A stretch of 64,000 nucleotides of DNA, taken from positions 15,771,625 to 15,835,624 of the forward strand of contig CM040427.1 in NCBI GenBank assembly GCA_022702705.1, read 5' to 3'. The stretch is from Papilionanthe hookeriana x Papilionanthe teres (taxonomy: Eukaryota; Streptophyta; Magnoliopsida; Asparagales; Orchidaceae). Shown piece after piece: positions 36,361-48,786 of the stretch. The position numbers were made by a program, and so were the translations under genes. The notes below the pieces were generated by a model. That model was not told the origin of the DNA. It searched no databases and was given only the letters and a program-made list of their open reading frames with translations. Within the stretch, counting starts at the first letter, position 1; the number at the start of each line of letters is the position of its first letter.

Positions 36361-37450
36361 ATACTTCCTAACCATTTAAAATATGTGTTCTTGGGAGAAT
36401 TATTTACTTTACCAATTATTGTATCCTCAGATCTAATTGATCTGCAAGAACATAAATTATTAGATACATTAAAAAGATACAAAAAGGCTTTTGATTGGAC
36501 CTTAGTTAATATTAAAGGAATCAGTTCTTTGATTTGTATGCATAGAATTTTATTAGATGAACAACATAAACTTAAAGCTGGTCCACAACGGAGACTAAAT
36601 CCAATGATGAAGTTGTAAAGAAAGAAATTTGAAATGGCTGGATGTTGGATTCATATATCCTATTTTAGACAGTGTGTGGGTATGTCCAATTCATTATGTT
36701 CCTAAGAAAGGTGGAGTGAGTTGATATGAATGAAAGAAATGAATTAATAAAAACAAGACAAGTCATTGGTTGGTGAATCTGTATCGATATTAAAAAATAA
36801 AATGTCGTCACTAAGAAAGATCACTTTCCTTTACCTTTTATGGATCAAATGTTGGATAGACTAGCTAGGCACAAATATTTTTGCTTTTTAGATGGATATA
36901 CCGGCTATCATCAAATATCAATTGTTCCCAAGGATTAAGAAAAACCACATTTATTAGTCCTTATGAAACATTTATTTTTTGAAGAATGTCCTTTAGATTA
37001 TGTAACGCATCTGCAACTTTTCAAAGATGTATGATGTTAATTTTTAGTAATCTGATTGATAATGGAATAGAAGTTTTTATGGAGGATTTTTCTGTATTTG
37101 GAACTTCATTTGATGCTTGCTTAAATAATTTAGAAAAAATTTTGGAATTATGCGAAAAGACAAATTTAGTTCTAAAATGAGAGAAATGTCAATTTATGAT
37201 TGCAGGAGGAATTTTACTTGAACAGAAAATTACTGAACATGGCAAGAAAGTAGATCCTGCAAAAGTTCAAATCATTGTGAAATCACCACCTCTTACTACT
37301 GTGAGATGGGTAAGAAGTTTTTTAGAACATGTTGGTTTCTACAGGCATTATATTAAAGACTTTTCAAAAATTACTAAGCCTCTATGCCAATTGTTAGAAA
37401 AAGATAAGAAATTTGATTGTAATGAAGAATGTTTAAATGTCTTTGATTAT
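36361..37450 (+). pseudogene. pol: Athila reverse transcriptase remnant
   Basis: RT motifs are spread over three frames: KRYKKAFDWTLVNIKGI, PIHYVPKKGGVS, KDHFPLPFMDQMLDRLARH, YFCFLDGYTGYHQISI, FRLCNASATFQRCMM, the catalytic box as VFMEDFSVFG, then FLEHVGFYRHYIKDF. The family has F/Y-x-D-D, so the first Asp is Glu in this copy, which should abolish polymerisation. Several frameshifts and stops lie between 36620 and 36990. Confidence 0.88.
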
Positions 37451-37880
37451 TGAAAGAAAAATTAATCACTGCTCCTATAATTGTTTCACCTGATTGAGAG
37501 AAATCATTTGAATTAATGTGTGATGCTAATGATTATGCGATTGGTGTTGTTTTAGAGCAAAGGTATGATAAAGTTTTCAAAGTGATATACTATGCTAGTA
37601 AAACTCTTAATGATGCTCAAATTAATTATACCACTACTAAGAGAGAGTTGTTAGCTATTGTATATGCTTTGAAAAATTTAGGTCGTATTTAATTGGGATT
37701 AAATGTATAGTGCATACAAACCATTCTGCTAATAAATATTTAATGTAAAAGATGACTAAACTAAGATTAATCAGATAGGTACTTCTAATGCAAGAATTTG
37801 ACTTTATGATAGTGGATAGAAAAGGAGCTGACAACCAAATAGCTGATCATTTATCTAGGCTGGAAAAAAATGAACTATCT
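37451..37880 (+). pseudogene. Athila RNase H remnant
   Basis: MCDANDYAIGVVLEQR, VIYYASKTLNDAQINYTTT, KRELLAIVYALKNL, then after a frameshift FDFMIVDRKGADNQIADHLS. This is the usual gypsy RNase H and connection; the catalytic D and E positions are readable, but frameshifts and stops break the frame between 37690 and 37790. Confidence 0.82.
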
Positions 37881-39239
37881 GAATTTGTAAATGAAATTAC
37901 ATTAACTTTTTCTGATGAACAACTTTATCATTTTGAAGATTAGAATTTACCGTGGTATTATGATATTGTGAATTATATTGTGAGTGATATTTTACCACCT
38001 GAATTAACAAAAGAAAGAACAGAAGAAATTTATGTATGATGTCAAACTTTACTTTTGGGATAACCCATATTTCTATAAACAATGTAAGGATCTTGTAATT
38101 AGGAGATGTGTGCCTTATGAAGAAATAGAACTAATTATTCAGAGATGTCACGATTATGAATTTGGGGGACATTTTGGAACTGCAAAACTGCACAAAAAAG
38201 TTTAAAATCTGGATTCTATTGGCCTACTCTTTTTAGGGATGTTAATAGATATATTAAAATATGTGATCGATGCCAGCGAGTAGGTAATATTCCTAGAAGA
38301 AATGAAATGCCCCTAAATTTTATATTGGAAGTTAAGATCTTTGATGTTTGGGGATTAGATTTTATAAGATCATTTATTCCTTCATTTGGGAATATATACA
38401 TATTGATTGCAGTAGACTATGTATTGAAATGGATTGAAGCAATAGCTTAACCTAGATGTGACGCTTGGAGTGTTTCAAAATTTTTGATGAAAAATATTTT
38501 TACAAGATATGGAATGCTGAGAGTTATCATTACTGATGGTGGATCTCATTTTAAGAATAATTGGATTCAGAGATTGGTTGAAAAGTATAATATTGTGCAT
38601 AGAAACTTTACTGCTTATCATCCCCAGACTAGTGGTTTAGCTGAAGTATCTAATCACAAAATTAAATAAATTTTGGAAAAAACTGTAAATCCCTACAAAT
38701 TAGGTTGGTCTACTATATTAGATACTACATTATGAGCATATAGGACTGCTTATAAAACTCTTATAGGGATGTCTCATTATAGACTAATTTTTGGAACGAC
38801 TTGTCACTTACCAGGAGAATTGGAACATAAAGCATATTGGACGATAAAAGAGTTTAATTTTAATTTAAATGATGCTTGTGAGAAAAGATCATTAATATTA
38901 AATGAATTGGAAGAAATTAGAAATGAATCTTATTATAATGATAGAATTTATAAGGAGAAAATGAAGATATGGCATGATTGGAAGATTATAGAAAAGAAAT
39001 TTGAACCTGGATAGGAAGTTTTGTTATATAATACAAGATTGAGATTATTTCCTAGCAAATTAAAATCAAGATGGATGGGGCCTTTCACTATTATTAAAGC
39101 TTATCACTTTGAAGTTGTTGATATTAAAAATCCTAAAATTGGGAAGGTATTTAAAGTTAATGAGCATAGATTAAAACCATATTTTAAGGGGTATCGACCA
39201 AATTTCAAAGAGGTTTTAATGTTGAGTCATCCTAATTAA
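37881..39239 (+). pseudogene. Athila integrase remnant
   Basis: Zinc-binding part: CHDYEFGGHFGTAKLHKK and CDRCQRVGNI. Core: WGLDFIRSFIPSFGN, IAVDYVLKWIEAIA, IITDGGSHF, YHPQTSGLAEVSNHKIK. The C-terminal part is long and open at 38769-39014 and 39021-39239 (RWMGPFTIIKAY, EHRLKPYF). Single stops separate the last three open pieces, all in one frame, so the end of integrase is in good shape. Confidence 0.9.
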
Positions 39240-39769
39240 AACTAAAGCTTGTCTAGCTGACAACGTTAAACCAAGCACTATATGGAAGGCAAAACATAGT
39301 TATCTTTATTTTTTTAGTTTTTTTGAATTGGTTACAGCTGTTATTATTATAATTTAAATTTATATTTGAGTCCTACTCACTCATAAATATCCTAAATGGT
39401 GATAATTATTGGATTTTATTGAAGATTCGAAGTTTATATGGACCAAAATGATGTTGGTGCAAAATTGAGTTCTAGCGCCGACTGCGCTAGAATGAGCGCT
39501 GACGACGCGTTTTCTAGTGAGTCTGTCTAATTATCGGGGCATGAGCGTCGATGGCAACCTATTCAGCGCTGACGGTTTTGGTGATAGTTTTTGAGTTACA
39601 AATGGCAAAATTTGACGGTTTTGAGATGGATTTTCACCCCTATAACTCCCCAAACTCAGTTTTAAACCCTTAAACTCTAGAAAATGAAAACTTATTTCCT
39701 AAATTCACACCCCATGGCTTCCAACTCCCTAGAACTCCAAGATTTAGAATTTTTAATAGAAGAAAATTC
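39240..39769 (+). other. Untranslated spacer after Athila pol
   Basis: No ORF. It holds a cluster of GCGCCGACTGCGC, GCGCTGACGACG, GCGTCGATGG and GCGCTGACGG motifs at 39476-39576 that resemble the CpG motifs of the 5' LTR. Confidence 0.5.
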
Positions 39770-40876
39770 ATTCATTTTGAGGCACGGTGACTTTACAACA
39801 AAGTTCTTGTGAAGAGGAGGCTAATCAAGGAACAAGGCTTTGTCAATCGAGGTTTGAATGCTTCGAGTACTCGTGTAGAAGAAATGATTGTGCAAATGCG
39901 ATGGGAAGTGTTATGCTACACAACTTCCGATGTAGTGGTTCCTGTGGTGAAGGTGATTTATGCAAACCTTCATGGAATCAACTAAGGAGTCGTCTATGTG
40001 CGAGGTAGGTGGGTATCATTTACTACTACAAGGATTAATGAATTGTTATGATAGAGAATGTGCTAATATGCCATTATACAAATTTCAACCCTATGAGAGA
40101 CAACATGAATGAAATTTATCGATATTTGACAAATGAATGTGAAGATTGGGAGATAAGAGATAACGGGTGTAAATTTCTCAGCTACATTTTTTAATCATAT
40201 GTCAAAGCAATGACATTTCTTTATTTCTGCAAAATTACTCCCAACTATGAAAATTAGTGAAGTGATGAAGGAAAGTGCAATATTGAATTATTGTTCAAAT
40301 GGGAAAGCCTATTGATATTGTACTATAATTATAAAATCTGATTTGGGCTTGATTGTACATGGATCGAACTATGGGTTGGGACATCTATCTACCATATTTC
40401 TTCTCTGCAGTCAGTCAAAAGTGTCATATGAAAATTAGGTAAAAGTTATTCTCCCTTTGAAGCCCTTGAAGCCAACTAACATCTATGACTGCGAAGCAAT
40501 TAGGAATGAGAGTGATATGAATATTATTGTGGATCAACCATCTCAGACTTCATCACCTTTACAGCTTTACATTCCTGATAATTCACAAGTTATTCTGAAG
40601 AGAATCAAGAAACTGGAAAAAGAGGTTCAAAACGTTATGGATGTCATTAATAACATTTCTGAATTATTTGATCATCCAGATTTGAGGATTAAGGAACAAT
40701 TCGATCATACTGGGCATATGGAAGAAGGCTTAATACGTTTGATGAAGAAGAAGGCCTGGATTCAAGAAGATTCGACTGATGATTTCCCGTATCAACCATT
40801 CTACAATTTATTTGTGCACCAACAATCCATTGGAGATATCAGAGGAGATGATAACACTGATACTGTTGATGAGTAG
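39770..40876 (+). pseudogene. Athila accessory ORF (downstream of pol), copy 1
   Basis: Readable pieces: GLNASSTRVEEMIVQMRW, VVVPVVKVIYANLHGIN, GVVYVRGRWVSFTTTRINEL, then HFFISAKLLPTMKISEV, and the open end at 40457-40876 (139 aa, with a possible coiled coil around KRIKKLEKEVQNVMDVI). The YAN...VRG core is that of the plant retrotransposon protein found after pol in Athila, sometimes called env-like or putative plant transposon protein. Its role is not known. Frameshifts and stops separate the pieces. Confidence 0.7.
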
Positions 40877-41559
40877 TGACTCTTTTATATATAGTATTTA
40901 GTATTTTGGACTTTATATGCTTAAGTGTATTTTGTATTTGACTTGCTTTGTAGTGTGATTTCAGAATTATTATGCTTGAGATTTGAGTTTATGTTTATGT
41001 TTTCAATGTTGGAGAGTTGTGATTTGATTGCTACGCTGAAGTATGTTGTGGTAGAGTGATTTAATTTTGTAAGTTTGTAATTCTAGATTTATATATATAT
41101 AAGTGATGTTTTGTGTTGTTTGTGTGAAAGTTTTATTTGTTAATCACCAAATTATGAAAATAGATGCTTAAAAAAGCTAATTAGATGTCGTCATAACTAT
41201 GAAACGATAGAAATCGTAAAATTTTTTGGAACCCTGAAAATCGGTCTGGCGCCGACGGCACTTGAATGGGCGATGACGGCACCCAAAACCCGGAACATAA
41301 CCTGCACCTTTTAAAGTCGCCATTTTGGGCAGTTGACCCTATTTGATCTCCTTCAACCTCCAGCTAAGGCCAAAACTCGCACCTAGTGCTTGCTTGCATT
41401 TGTATTTGAGGCAATTTCAAGGCTTAAAGAGGTTGGATTTCATCTTCCATAAAAATATTTTTAATTTTCACCATAAAAATCTCCTACATTGGGGAGATCT
41501 AAAAATTTGAGTATTTTGAAAAAAACTTTGAGATGATCAATGGTGAAATGTTCTTACCT
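40877..41559 (+). other. Spacer between the two accessory ORF copies
   Basis: AT-rich and non-coding. It includes GGCGCCGACGGCAC and GCGATGACGGCACC at 41251-41283, a motif pair like that preceding copy 1. Confidence 0.45.
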
Positions 41560-42758
41560 ATTAGATTTGACTTTGGAGTCTACTACATTGCAAATTTTGG
41601 AATTTATTAAGATTTATTTGCAAATTTTCTAGAAATTTTGAAATGGCTGCAAGGATGTTTAAGGGGGAGAGGAAGTTAGATTTTGATGAGAAGGAATTGA
41701 TTAATATCAAAGCACAATACCTTTTCAACTCTAGCCTTCGAACTAAAAGGTGTATATAGGATCGATGATTTGAAAATTTGGGTGGAGATGTGGAACAGGT
41801 AATTACTGATCGGAACTGGAAAACTTTTTTGTTATTTTTCTGCCTATGCATTTGTAGATGTAGTCCGTGAATTTTATGCTAACCTGCAGTGAACTAAAGA
41901 AGAATATGTGCTCGTTTGAGGACATATGGTAGAGTTTACCCCTAATCGTATCAATGCTTTTTACCAGTTAAGGGGGGCTTCATTCTGTAAGTATAGATCT
42001 TTTGTTACTATGGATGTTGACTTAAATGAATTAATAGCTTCTTACTGATGGAAAAGGGGAGTGGAAAACAAAACAAAAGCAAAAGATAAATTTTCCTGCT
42101 TCCACATTAAATGTCGCATCTAAAGCCTGACACTATTTTATTTCTGCAAGATTACTACCTACCTATCATCATAGTGAAGTTTCAAGAGATGGAGCTATTC
42201 TGATTTTTTGTATTCAAAACATGAGAATAATGAATATTGGTGTTATTATGTATAATAGTATCCAGACATGGCTAAAGGAGAGTCCACTAGAGGATTAGGA
42301 CATCCTGCTTTGAATTACTCATTATGTGTACAAGCAGGAGTTGAGTGTGATACTAATGAAGAGTTGGTCCATCCTTTAAAGCCCATCAGTAAGACCTTTA
42401 GATATATGAATCTCATGTAAGTTGGAGAGGAGGGAGTAAGAGTGGTGATATTCCTTATACTAGTCATGATGTCCCTTCTACCTCTGAAACTCCTACTCTT
42501 TCTGATGTTATGGAGTGCTTGATGATACAACATGCTGATATTACGAGGCTCCATACCATAATTGATGAATTAGAGACAAGGAACAATATTAATGATGACT
42601 ATCAGAGGAGAAGAGTTGAGTATGATATAGCTTATCACGATCCTCAGATGAGATTCGTGAGAGATAATACGGGTGTGATATTTCCTACTTGCCCTCATTA
42701 TATTCCATGCCAACCTGAGGTAGAAGAAGATGCGGCAGCAGAAGAAGAAGACTGTTAG
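41560..42758 (+). pseudogene. Athila accessory ORF, copy 2 (tandem, diverged)
   Basis: The same order of pieces as copy 1: DVEQVITDRNWKTF, FVDVVREFYANLQ (equals VVKVIYANLH of copy 1), MVEFTPNRINAFYQ, a stretch reading FISARLLPTYHHSEVSRDGA after correction-free reading of one frame, LGHPALNYSLCVQAGVECD, and the open end 42510-42758 (83 aa, acidic tail). The two copies are therefore a tandem duplication of the whole ORF, about 1.8 kb apart. Both are broken. Confidence 0.65.
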
Positions 42759-44039
42759 TGTAGTATTTCTTTTAATGATTATTGTAGTGTAAACGTGTGT
42801 TTGTTACTTTCTTCTATGTAATTGATGGGTGTAGTAATTGTACTTTGTTATGTTAGAGATGTTGTGATGAGATTGAGTTTGATTGTCTTGTAGATTGATT
42901 TGAGATTATATGTTGATGTTAAATGTTTAAAGTTTATGTTTTAAAAATTTTTTACCTTGTAAATCTCTAATATATTACGTGAAACAATGCTTCTAATTGT
43001 TTTATGTCTCTGTAGTTTAAATTTTTTATTAATACCTGCATAGCTTCAAAAATATCAAAAGCCCGGCACAAAAATGTTAGTTTTCTTTTTTATTTTTTTT
43101 CTCATTTACTAAATTGATATATACTAAAAAACTTAAGTTTGGGGGAGAAAAAAATAACTTTTATTTGTTCTCAATTTAATATATTTTCAAAATTATTTTA
43201 ACATGACTTCAAATAGTATAGCTTAACTATAGATAACTGAATTTTTTATTATATTTAAATATCATAGTAGATTTAAGTGAAAGTTTTTAGTAATGAAGGT
43301 TAACATTATGGGATTACGATTTTTAGTATAAAAGGATTAGATTATAGTTTACTATTCAAAGTAAAAAAACTGTATTTTTGAAATATTAGGAGTCTTAGAA
43401 GTTTATGTGAGGAGAAAAGATTGGGACTCTTTGATGAATCATTTAAAAGCTAATATATATCTATAAAGTAAATAGATGTTACGAGTTCTAACTTTATGAG
43501 GAAGAGAGTGAAGTTCAAAATTATTAAGGGCTACCCAGATATAGTAATCATCACTTGAAAAAAGTAAAAGAAAAAGAGGATTGAAAAGCAATCCCAAAAA
43601 GAAAAGAGAAAATAAAGAAAAAGAAAATATATGTGAGGAGAAGATTGAGGAAATGCCTAATCAAAAATTGACTTCACTTGAATCAACTTAAGGGAATAGC
43701 TTAATTTCATTTCTGAATTTATAGTCAAGCATTAGCATCCTTACTAAAAAAGTTTCCATGAGCTTTTTCATAAGATCTTTCAAAGTACCCTTAATGTGAC
43801 AAAATATGGTTATTCTTGAAATAAATAGGAGACTAGAACTCTTAGACTTGTTTATTAAATGTTCTAACACCTATAGATTTGACCGAAGTTACTAAAAATC
43901 TTTCTTAAAAGTCTCACTATTATATTTATTTAAATAAAAAATTATGGTATTCTTTAAGTAAAAGTTCATTATTATGAGTCATATTTTTATGTAGTAAAAG
44001 TATTATTTAAGGACAATTAATAGTTAACTTTGGGGGATT
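42759..44039 (+). other. Athila 3' untranslated region and polypurine tract
   Basis: AT-rich, no gene. It holds AAGTTTGGGGGAG at 43135-43147, a purine-rich block at 43560-43640, and TTTGGGGGATTTT at 44030, directly before the 3' LTR. The last is the likely functional polypurine tract; the first is a second candidate, as expected for an internal tract. Confidence 0.6.
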
Positions 44040-45636
44040 TTAATGCACAAAAAATATGTTAGATTTTTTATATACATTTTATAACCATTTTTTGTGAATT
44101 TGCACTTTGAGGGAAGGAATTTTTCATATTTTGTTGCATGTATGCTGATTTTAGGCAACTTGCGTAAAAAGAATAAAAAAAAGTAATGAATTTAGAGCAA
44201 AAAGAGGCAAAATAGGAATTCAGTATTTTGGTTCCTACGGTGCCTTTTCACAGAGAGGACCAGAATATTAGACGCATTGGGTGCCGGCAGTGCCCAATTT
44301 TGATGGAGACCAAATTTAATTTATTTGGAAAACTTTTGGAGGGTTACTTGAGACATCTCTTAAGGAAATCATCACAAAGCTATTTTAAAGTGAATTTGAA
44401 GCCAGAAAAAGTGTGTGTAAGTGTGGAGAAGTCAAAGTTTTGTAATTTTAGAGAGTTTTAGAGTCTAGGTTTTGGTGTGAAAGTGTTGTTTTCTGAGGGA
44501 TTCTTCTCATATAGTTGTAGGAGGATCATAGAATTGTAGGAGGAGAGGGAAAGTGTGAGATTGCTTCTTCCTTACTATTCTAAGTGAGAATTATGTTGTT
44601 GTGAAGAGAGAAAGAGATTCAAAAGAACTTCAAGAGATTTGTTTGGGGAAGAAATTAAGATAAGTTTTGTTTACTTCTTATTGTTTGTATGACTTTGCTT
44701 TTATATATAAAATCCTTATGTTGTCATATCTTCTTCATGAATTCTGAGTAGATTTCTTTGTCTTTCTCCCTACAATGAGATTTGGTGAAGTGGTGATTTA
44801 CATTGGATTTGTCGTGTGAATGTTAAGACATTGTGATAATTTTTTACTTCGTACTTCATTTACTTTTCGATTTGACCAATTAAATTATTAAAATTTATTG
44901 TGAAACATACGATCCGAAAGGATTGTGAGTTCTACAACAAAAGTAAAGATCACATTCAATGTCCATGAATGAGTGATATAGTTCATGAGGGTTGAGTGCA
45001 AATAAATAGGTAAATATGGTTTGTTAGCGTAGAATTGGAGATTTTAGGGTGACAGACTAATCCACAATTTGGTCCTAGTGTTTGGAAACTAAAGCGAGAG
45101 TTATCCTTCAAGTGAAGGGAGGTGGGAGCTTTTGGAGTGAGAGCCAGTATCTCCCAGCCTAACCACGGATTTAGGGACTAAACCTGGGATTAGCCAATGT
45201 TCTTTATAACATCCCTAGTAAGGGGAATATATATGCACATATTTGGCAGAATACAAATCTTCACCAATCTTTATCATTCAATCATCATAATATCATTGTA
45301 AGGGAAAAGATACTTTCTCCGAATTTGAACATTTCTATACAAAACTTATTTTATGATTAGTTAACTTTATTTTGAAACTTAGAATCTTTAGCATCTTAAA
45401 ACTTTATCAACTTTATTATTAACACTACGTGTATTGTAATTTGAAAAATGTATTTCTGTGATACGCTTTTAAGATTTGCTTCCTCCCTATGAGATGGATA
45501 ACTAAGACTCCACTAGAACCCTGTATTACTTGAGTGATATGTATACTTGTGTATAGATTGGCTACTTTCATATTAAACGGATTATATAATTGTGACTGAA
45601 CTGAAACATTACTTATAATAAGCTGCACACTGATCA
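44040..45636 (+). repeat. Athila 3' LTR
   Basis: It aligns with 32170-33782. The start is TTAATGCAC where the 5' LTR has TGAAGCAC, so the terminal TG has mutated. It ends CTGATCA before CTAAG (45637-45641). The 3' LTR lacks most of the CpG motif cluster of the 5' LTR. Confidence 0.88.
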
Positions 45637-45641
45637 CTAAG

Positions 45642-45937
45642 CGATAGCCAAAGCCTAACAGGACGATCCCAGCAACGTGCCCCTCAACATGCGCCGAAAA
45701 AGGCACGGGTGGGTGTCTAAAGTACCGGATGTTACAGACATGCCATAAACCATCATGAGTCATGCAGGTGGATACCCTACACTTATGACATCCAAAAATT
45801 GATGCCAACAAGCCCACTGTATATGGTATGTGAGGATTAATGAGAGACTTGTTTTCTGCTAAAAGCATTTCCATAATTTTAACTAGTGATTGTAATGAAC
45901 ATAATATAGATCCATCAAAATATGTAAGAAAATTCAA
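45642..45937 (-). other. Unidentified open frame in the Athila flank
   Basis: An open minus-strand frame of 170 aa starts at 45937 and runs into the Athila LTR (to 45425). Only the first 98 or so residues are in old flanking DNA (with FGCHKCRVSTCMTHD and WHVCNIRYFRHPP). They have six Cys and look less AT-biased than the surroundings. I do not recognise a family. It may be chance or a fragment of an older gene or repeat interrupted by Athila. Confidence 0.25.
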
Positions 45938-47860
45938 GAAAGTTTTGGACGATGTTGGAGTTTAATTATGTCATGAGTGTAAGTCATTCACAAATTTATT
46001 TTTAATATTGTGTTTATTTTGTTTAAACAATTTACACAGATGAACTATAAAATCTTTTCATGTGTTGCAGGAGTTTTTTGTTGATGCCTTCCCCTTGCCT
46101 GATAACACATATGAGGTGAATAAGATAATGAGATTCGCTTATTCCATTTATATAAAAAAAAGATGAATGCCATAATGACTGTACATTATTTTAGAGAGAA
46201 GTCTAGCTAGGATGTTTGTGATATTTATGGTTCATTAAGATAATATAATTATCTAGAAGAGAATAATACAAGCAAAAGAAAAAGTCTTTTAAGAAGACAA
46301 CTAAATTTGTTTGATATTTTCATTCTGTTTTTTACTATAAAGAATATTAAACAAAAAAAACAGCAAAAAGTTGATTTAACATGCTAAACACAAAAATAGA
46401 GATGGTTGGTTATGACACTCAACTAAGGAAAAAGTTTAAAAATCAGTGAACTCCTACTTTTCCCAATTTGCTTCAAATTCACATAATGTTCATCTTGGTG
46501 TGACGGTTGATAATCCTTATAAGATTATGAGTAGTGCATAAATATTTGGCATGTGCCTTTAAATCTTTAGAATATTTAATCGTGGATTGGAATGATACTA
46601 GACTCTTTTATTTTAATGATTATTATAATAGAAGAAAATAAATATTGATGTTTACCTTCAATCATTAATTATAAAACTAGCCAAGTTATGACATGAAGTT
46701 CAATATTTTGATGTAGCAGCTAGAATTTGACCATGCATGCAACATGACATTGAATAATCAATGAAGTTTTTCTATAGATGGAATGATAACTAAATAGAAT
46801 ACAAAGAAATATTTGCTCTTAATGTGTTAAAAATACTAAATCTTTAGGGGTTAGTAGAAGTCAAATTTTATCTTCAGTTAAAAAAGTCTTGTTCACTTTT
46901 GATAAACCCAAAAATTTCATAATAAAATTTTCGAAAATAAATTATTCTAAAATCACAATAGAACAAAAAAGTCATTCAAGCAAACAGAAGAAAAAATGAT
47001 ACTTTAAATTCCATTTTGGCAACTTAACATATTATCCCATAATTTGGATGTCATGTATTTAAAGAATAACGTTTGTGTTAATTTTTTAGATAAATCTAAA
47101 GATAAAATACAAAAACAACAATATTTAGTTGATATAAGAATAAAGGGATGATTACATATATATAAGCTCAAAAAATTGTAGTCATAGCATGCCTTTAGCT
47201 TAGCTTATAATGTCAAAGAAAAAATAGTTTGTACTTTATGAGGTGCTAAAAAATATAATCTGCGAAAAATTTATTCATCAAATACTCATAAATTTGTGAA
47301 ATTTTTAGGCTTAGGAAGTATTAATTATCATATTTTTAAGATTATCTTAATAACACTAAATCCATGTGAACTATTAGAAGAAGTTTGGCATTATTGTGAA
47401 GATAACACAATTCTAAAAGCAACATGTTATGATCCAAGTGAGTTAGATAAATTTTAATCAGATATTACAATTACATTATGCCACATAAAAAAACAATTCT
47501 ACCATATTTTTAAGATCATAACTCGCTTAGGCAATTGCCAAGTAAAGAAATTCAAATTTGGTGGTCTTGCTCATTAAAAATAAATATACCCATTTGAAAG
47601 ATAATATATATTTATTTGTTTGCTACTATATCAAGAATTTTATTTGAACAAGAATAATGTAAAACTTTTTATCAATATTAAAAGATTATATTAATAATAA
47701 TGCATAACCAAAAGGATTAATTATAGAAGATTATATTAATGAAGAAAAAAATATATAGGGTGAGTTGTAACATAAACAAATACTTAAAAAAATGGATATA
47801 ATAACGAGAGTTATAAGTTCCTAACCGAAAGAATTACTAAAAAAAATTATTTCTATATTT
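45938..47860. other. AT-rich DNA, no recognised gene
   Basis: Stops occur in all frames. A weakly preserved plus-strand frame at about 47041-47560 reads FLDKSKDKIQKQQYLVDIR, then SSNTHKFVKFLGLGSINYH and LEEVWHYCEDNTILKATC, with few stops for such AT-rich DNA. It may be a decayed coding region, but I cannot assign it to a family. Confidence 0.3.
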
Positions 47861-47861
47861 A

Positions 47862-48690
47862 TGAAATTTAAAAATTTACACTTTGGCCCAAAGCCAGTCT
47901 TAGCCTTGCTTCAAAAAAGCAATAGCATGGTTACTCCCTTCTAGCCATGGGACTATCCTCAAACACTTGGGGTTAGGTGAGATGTTTGGTCCAACCAACT
48001 TGTACCCAACCTAGACCTTCAGTCGGTCTACCAATTTGGACCTAACTTAAACCTTAGGCATTGATTTAAATTAACTTAAACTCAACCTAAAACAAATTTA
48101 AACCAAAATCCTATATGTTGGTCCTAACCATGTTATAATTAACAAAATCCTACATATCAGGTTTTTAATTTTTTTCAAGGTTAGGAAAAAATATCAAAAA
48201 CAAAAATAACCAATTTTTACCAAATTTTGTAATTATTTTTAAAAGTAACTATAAAAAAACAAAAAATTGAAAATTAAAGTAGAAACCGACTAGAATATTA
48301 AGAGTGATAAATTTGAAAATTCAAAGAATAATATCCGCCCTTTAAGGGTGATAAATTTAGAAATTAAGGCTTAATTTTTGAAATTTAAAAATTTTCACTT
48401 TGGCCCAAAATTATTTCTAAATTAAGTCTAAGCCACTCTCAACCTTGCTTCAAAAAAGCACTAGCACGGTTACTCCCTTCTAGCCATGGGATTATCCTTA
48501 ACCACCTGGTGTTAGGTGAGATGTTAGGTCCAACCAACTTGTATGCAACGTAGACCTTCATTGGTGGGTCTACCAATCTGAACCTAACTTAAAGCTTAGG
48601 CATTGATTTTAATAAACTTAAACTCAACCTAAAACAAATTTAAACTAAAATCCTAAATGTTGGCCATAACCATGTTAGAATCAACCAAAT
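47862..48690. repeat. Direct repeat pair, about 270 bp, spaced about 540 bp
   Basis: 47862-48130 and 48386-48690 match closely (for example ACTCCCTTCTAGCCATGGGA and GGCATTGATTT). The stretch between them, including AAAATTTACACTTTGGCCC, has traces of the same unit. No coding frame. Confidence 0.75.
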
Positions 48691-48786
48691 CCTACATATT
48701 GGGTTTAATCACCTTAAACCCAATTCCAAACCTAAAACTAACCTTGCCTTGAATATCGAGTCTGATCATATGGAACTCATCTCTAG

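Larger units (their letters stand above)
32170..45636 (+). mobile_element. Athila-lineage Ty3/gypsy retrotransposon, complete in structure, coding decayed
   Basis: Bounded by LTRs of about 1.6 kb and the 5-bp target duplication CTAAG (32165-32169 and 45637-45641). Order: LTR, primer site, gag, protease, RT, RNase H, integrase, two copies of the Athila accessory ORF, 3' untranslated region, polypurine tract, LTR. Gag text (PLREYANPKADE), protease motif (DLGASINLMPLS) and primer site are typical of Athila. The LTRs differ by many substitutions and indels, so the insertion is old. Confidence 0.92.
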
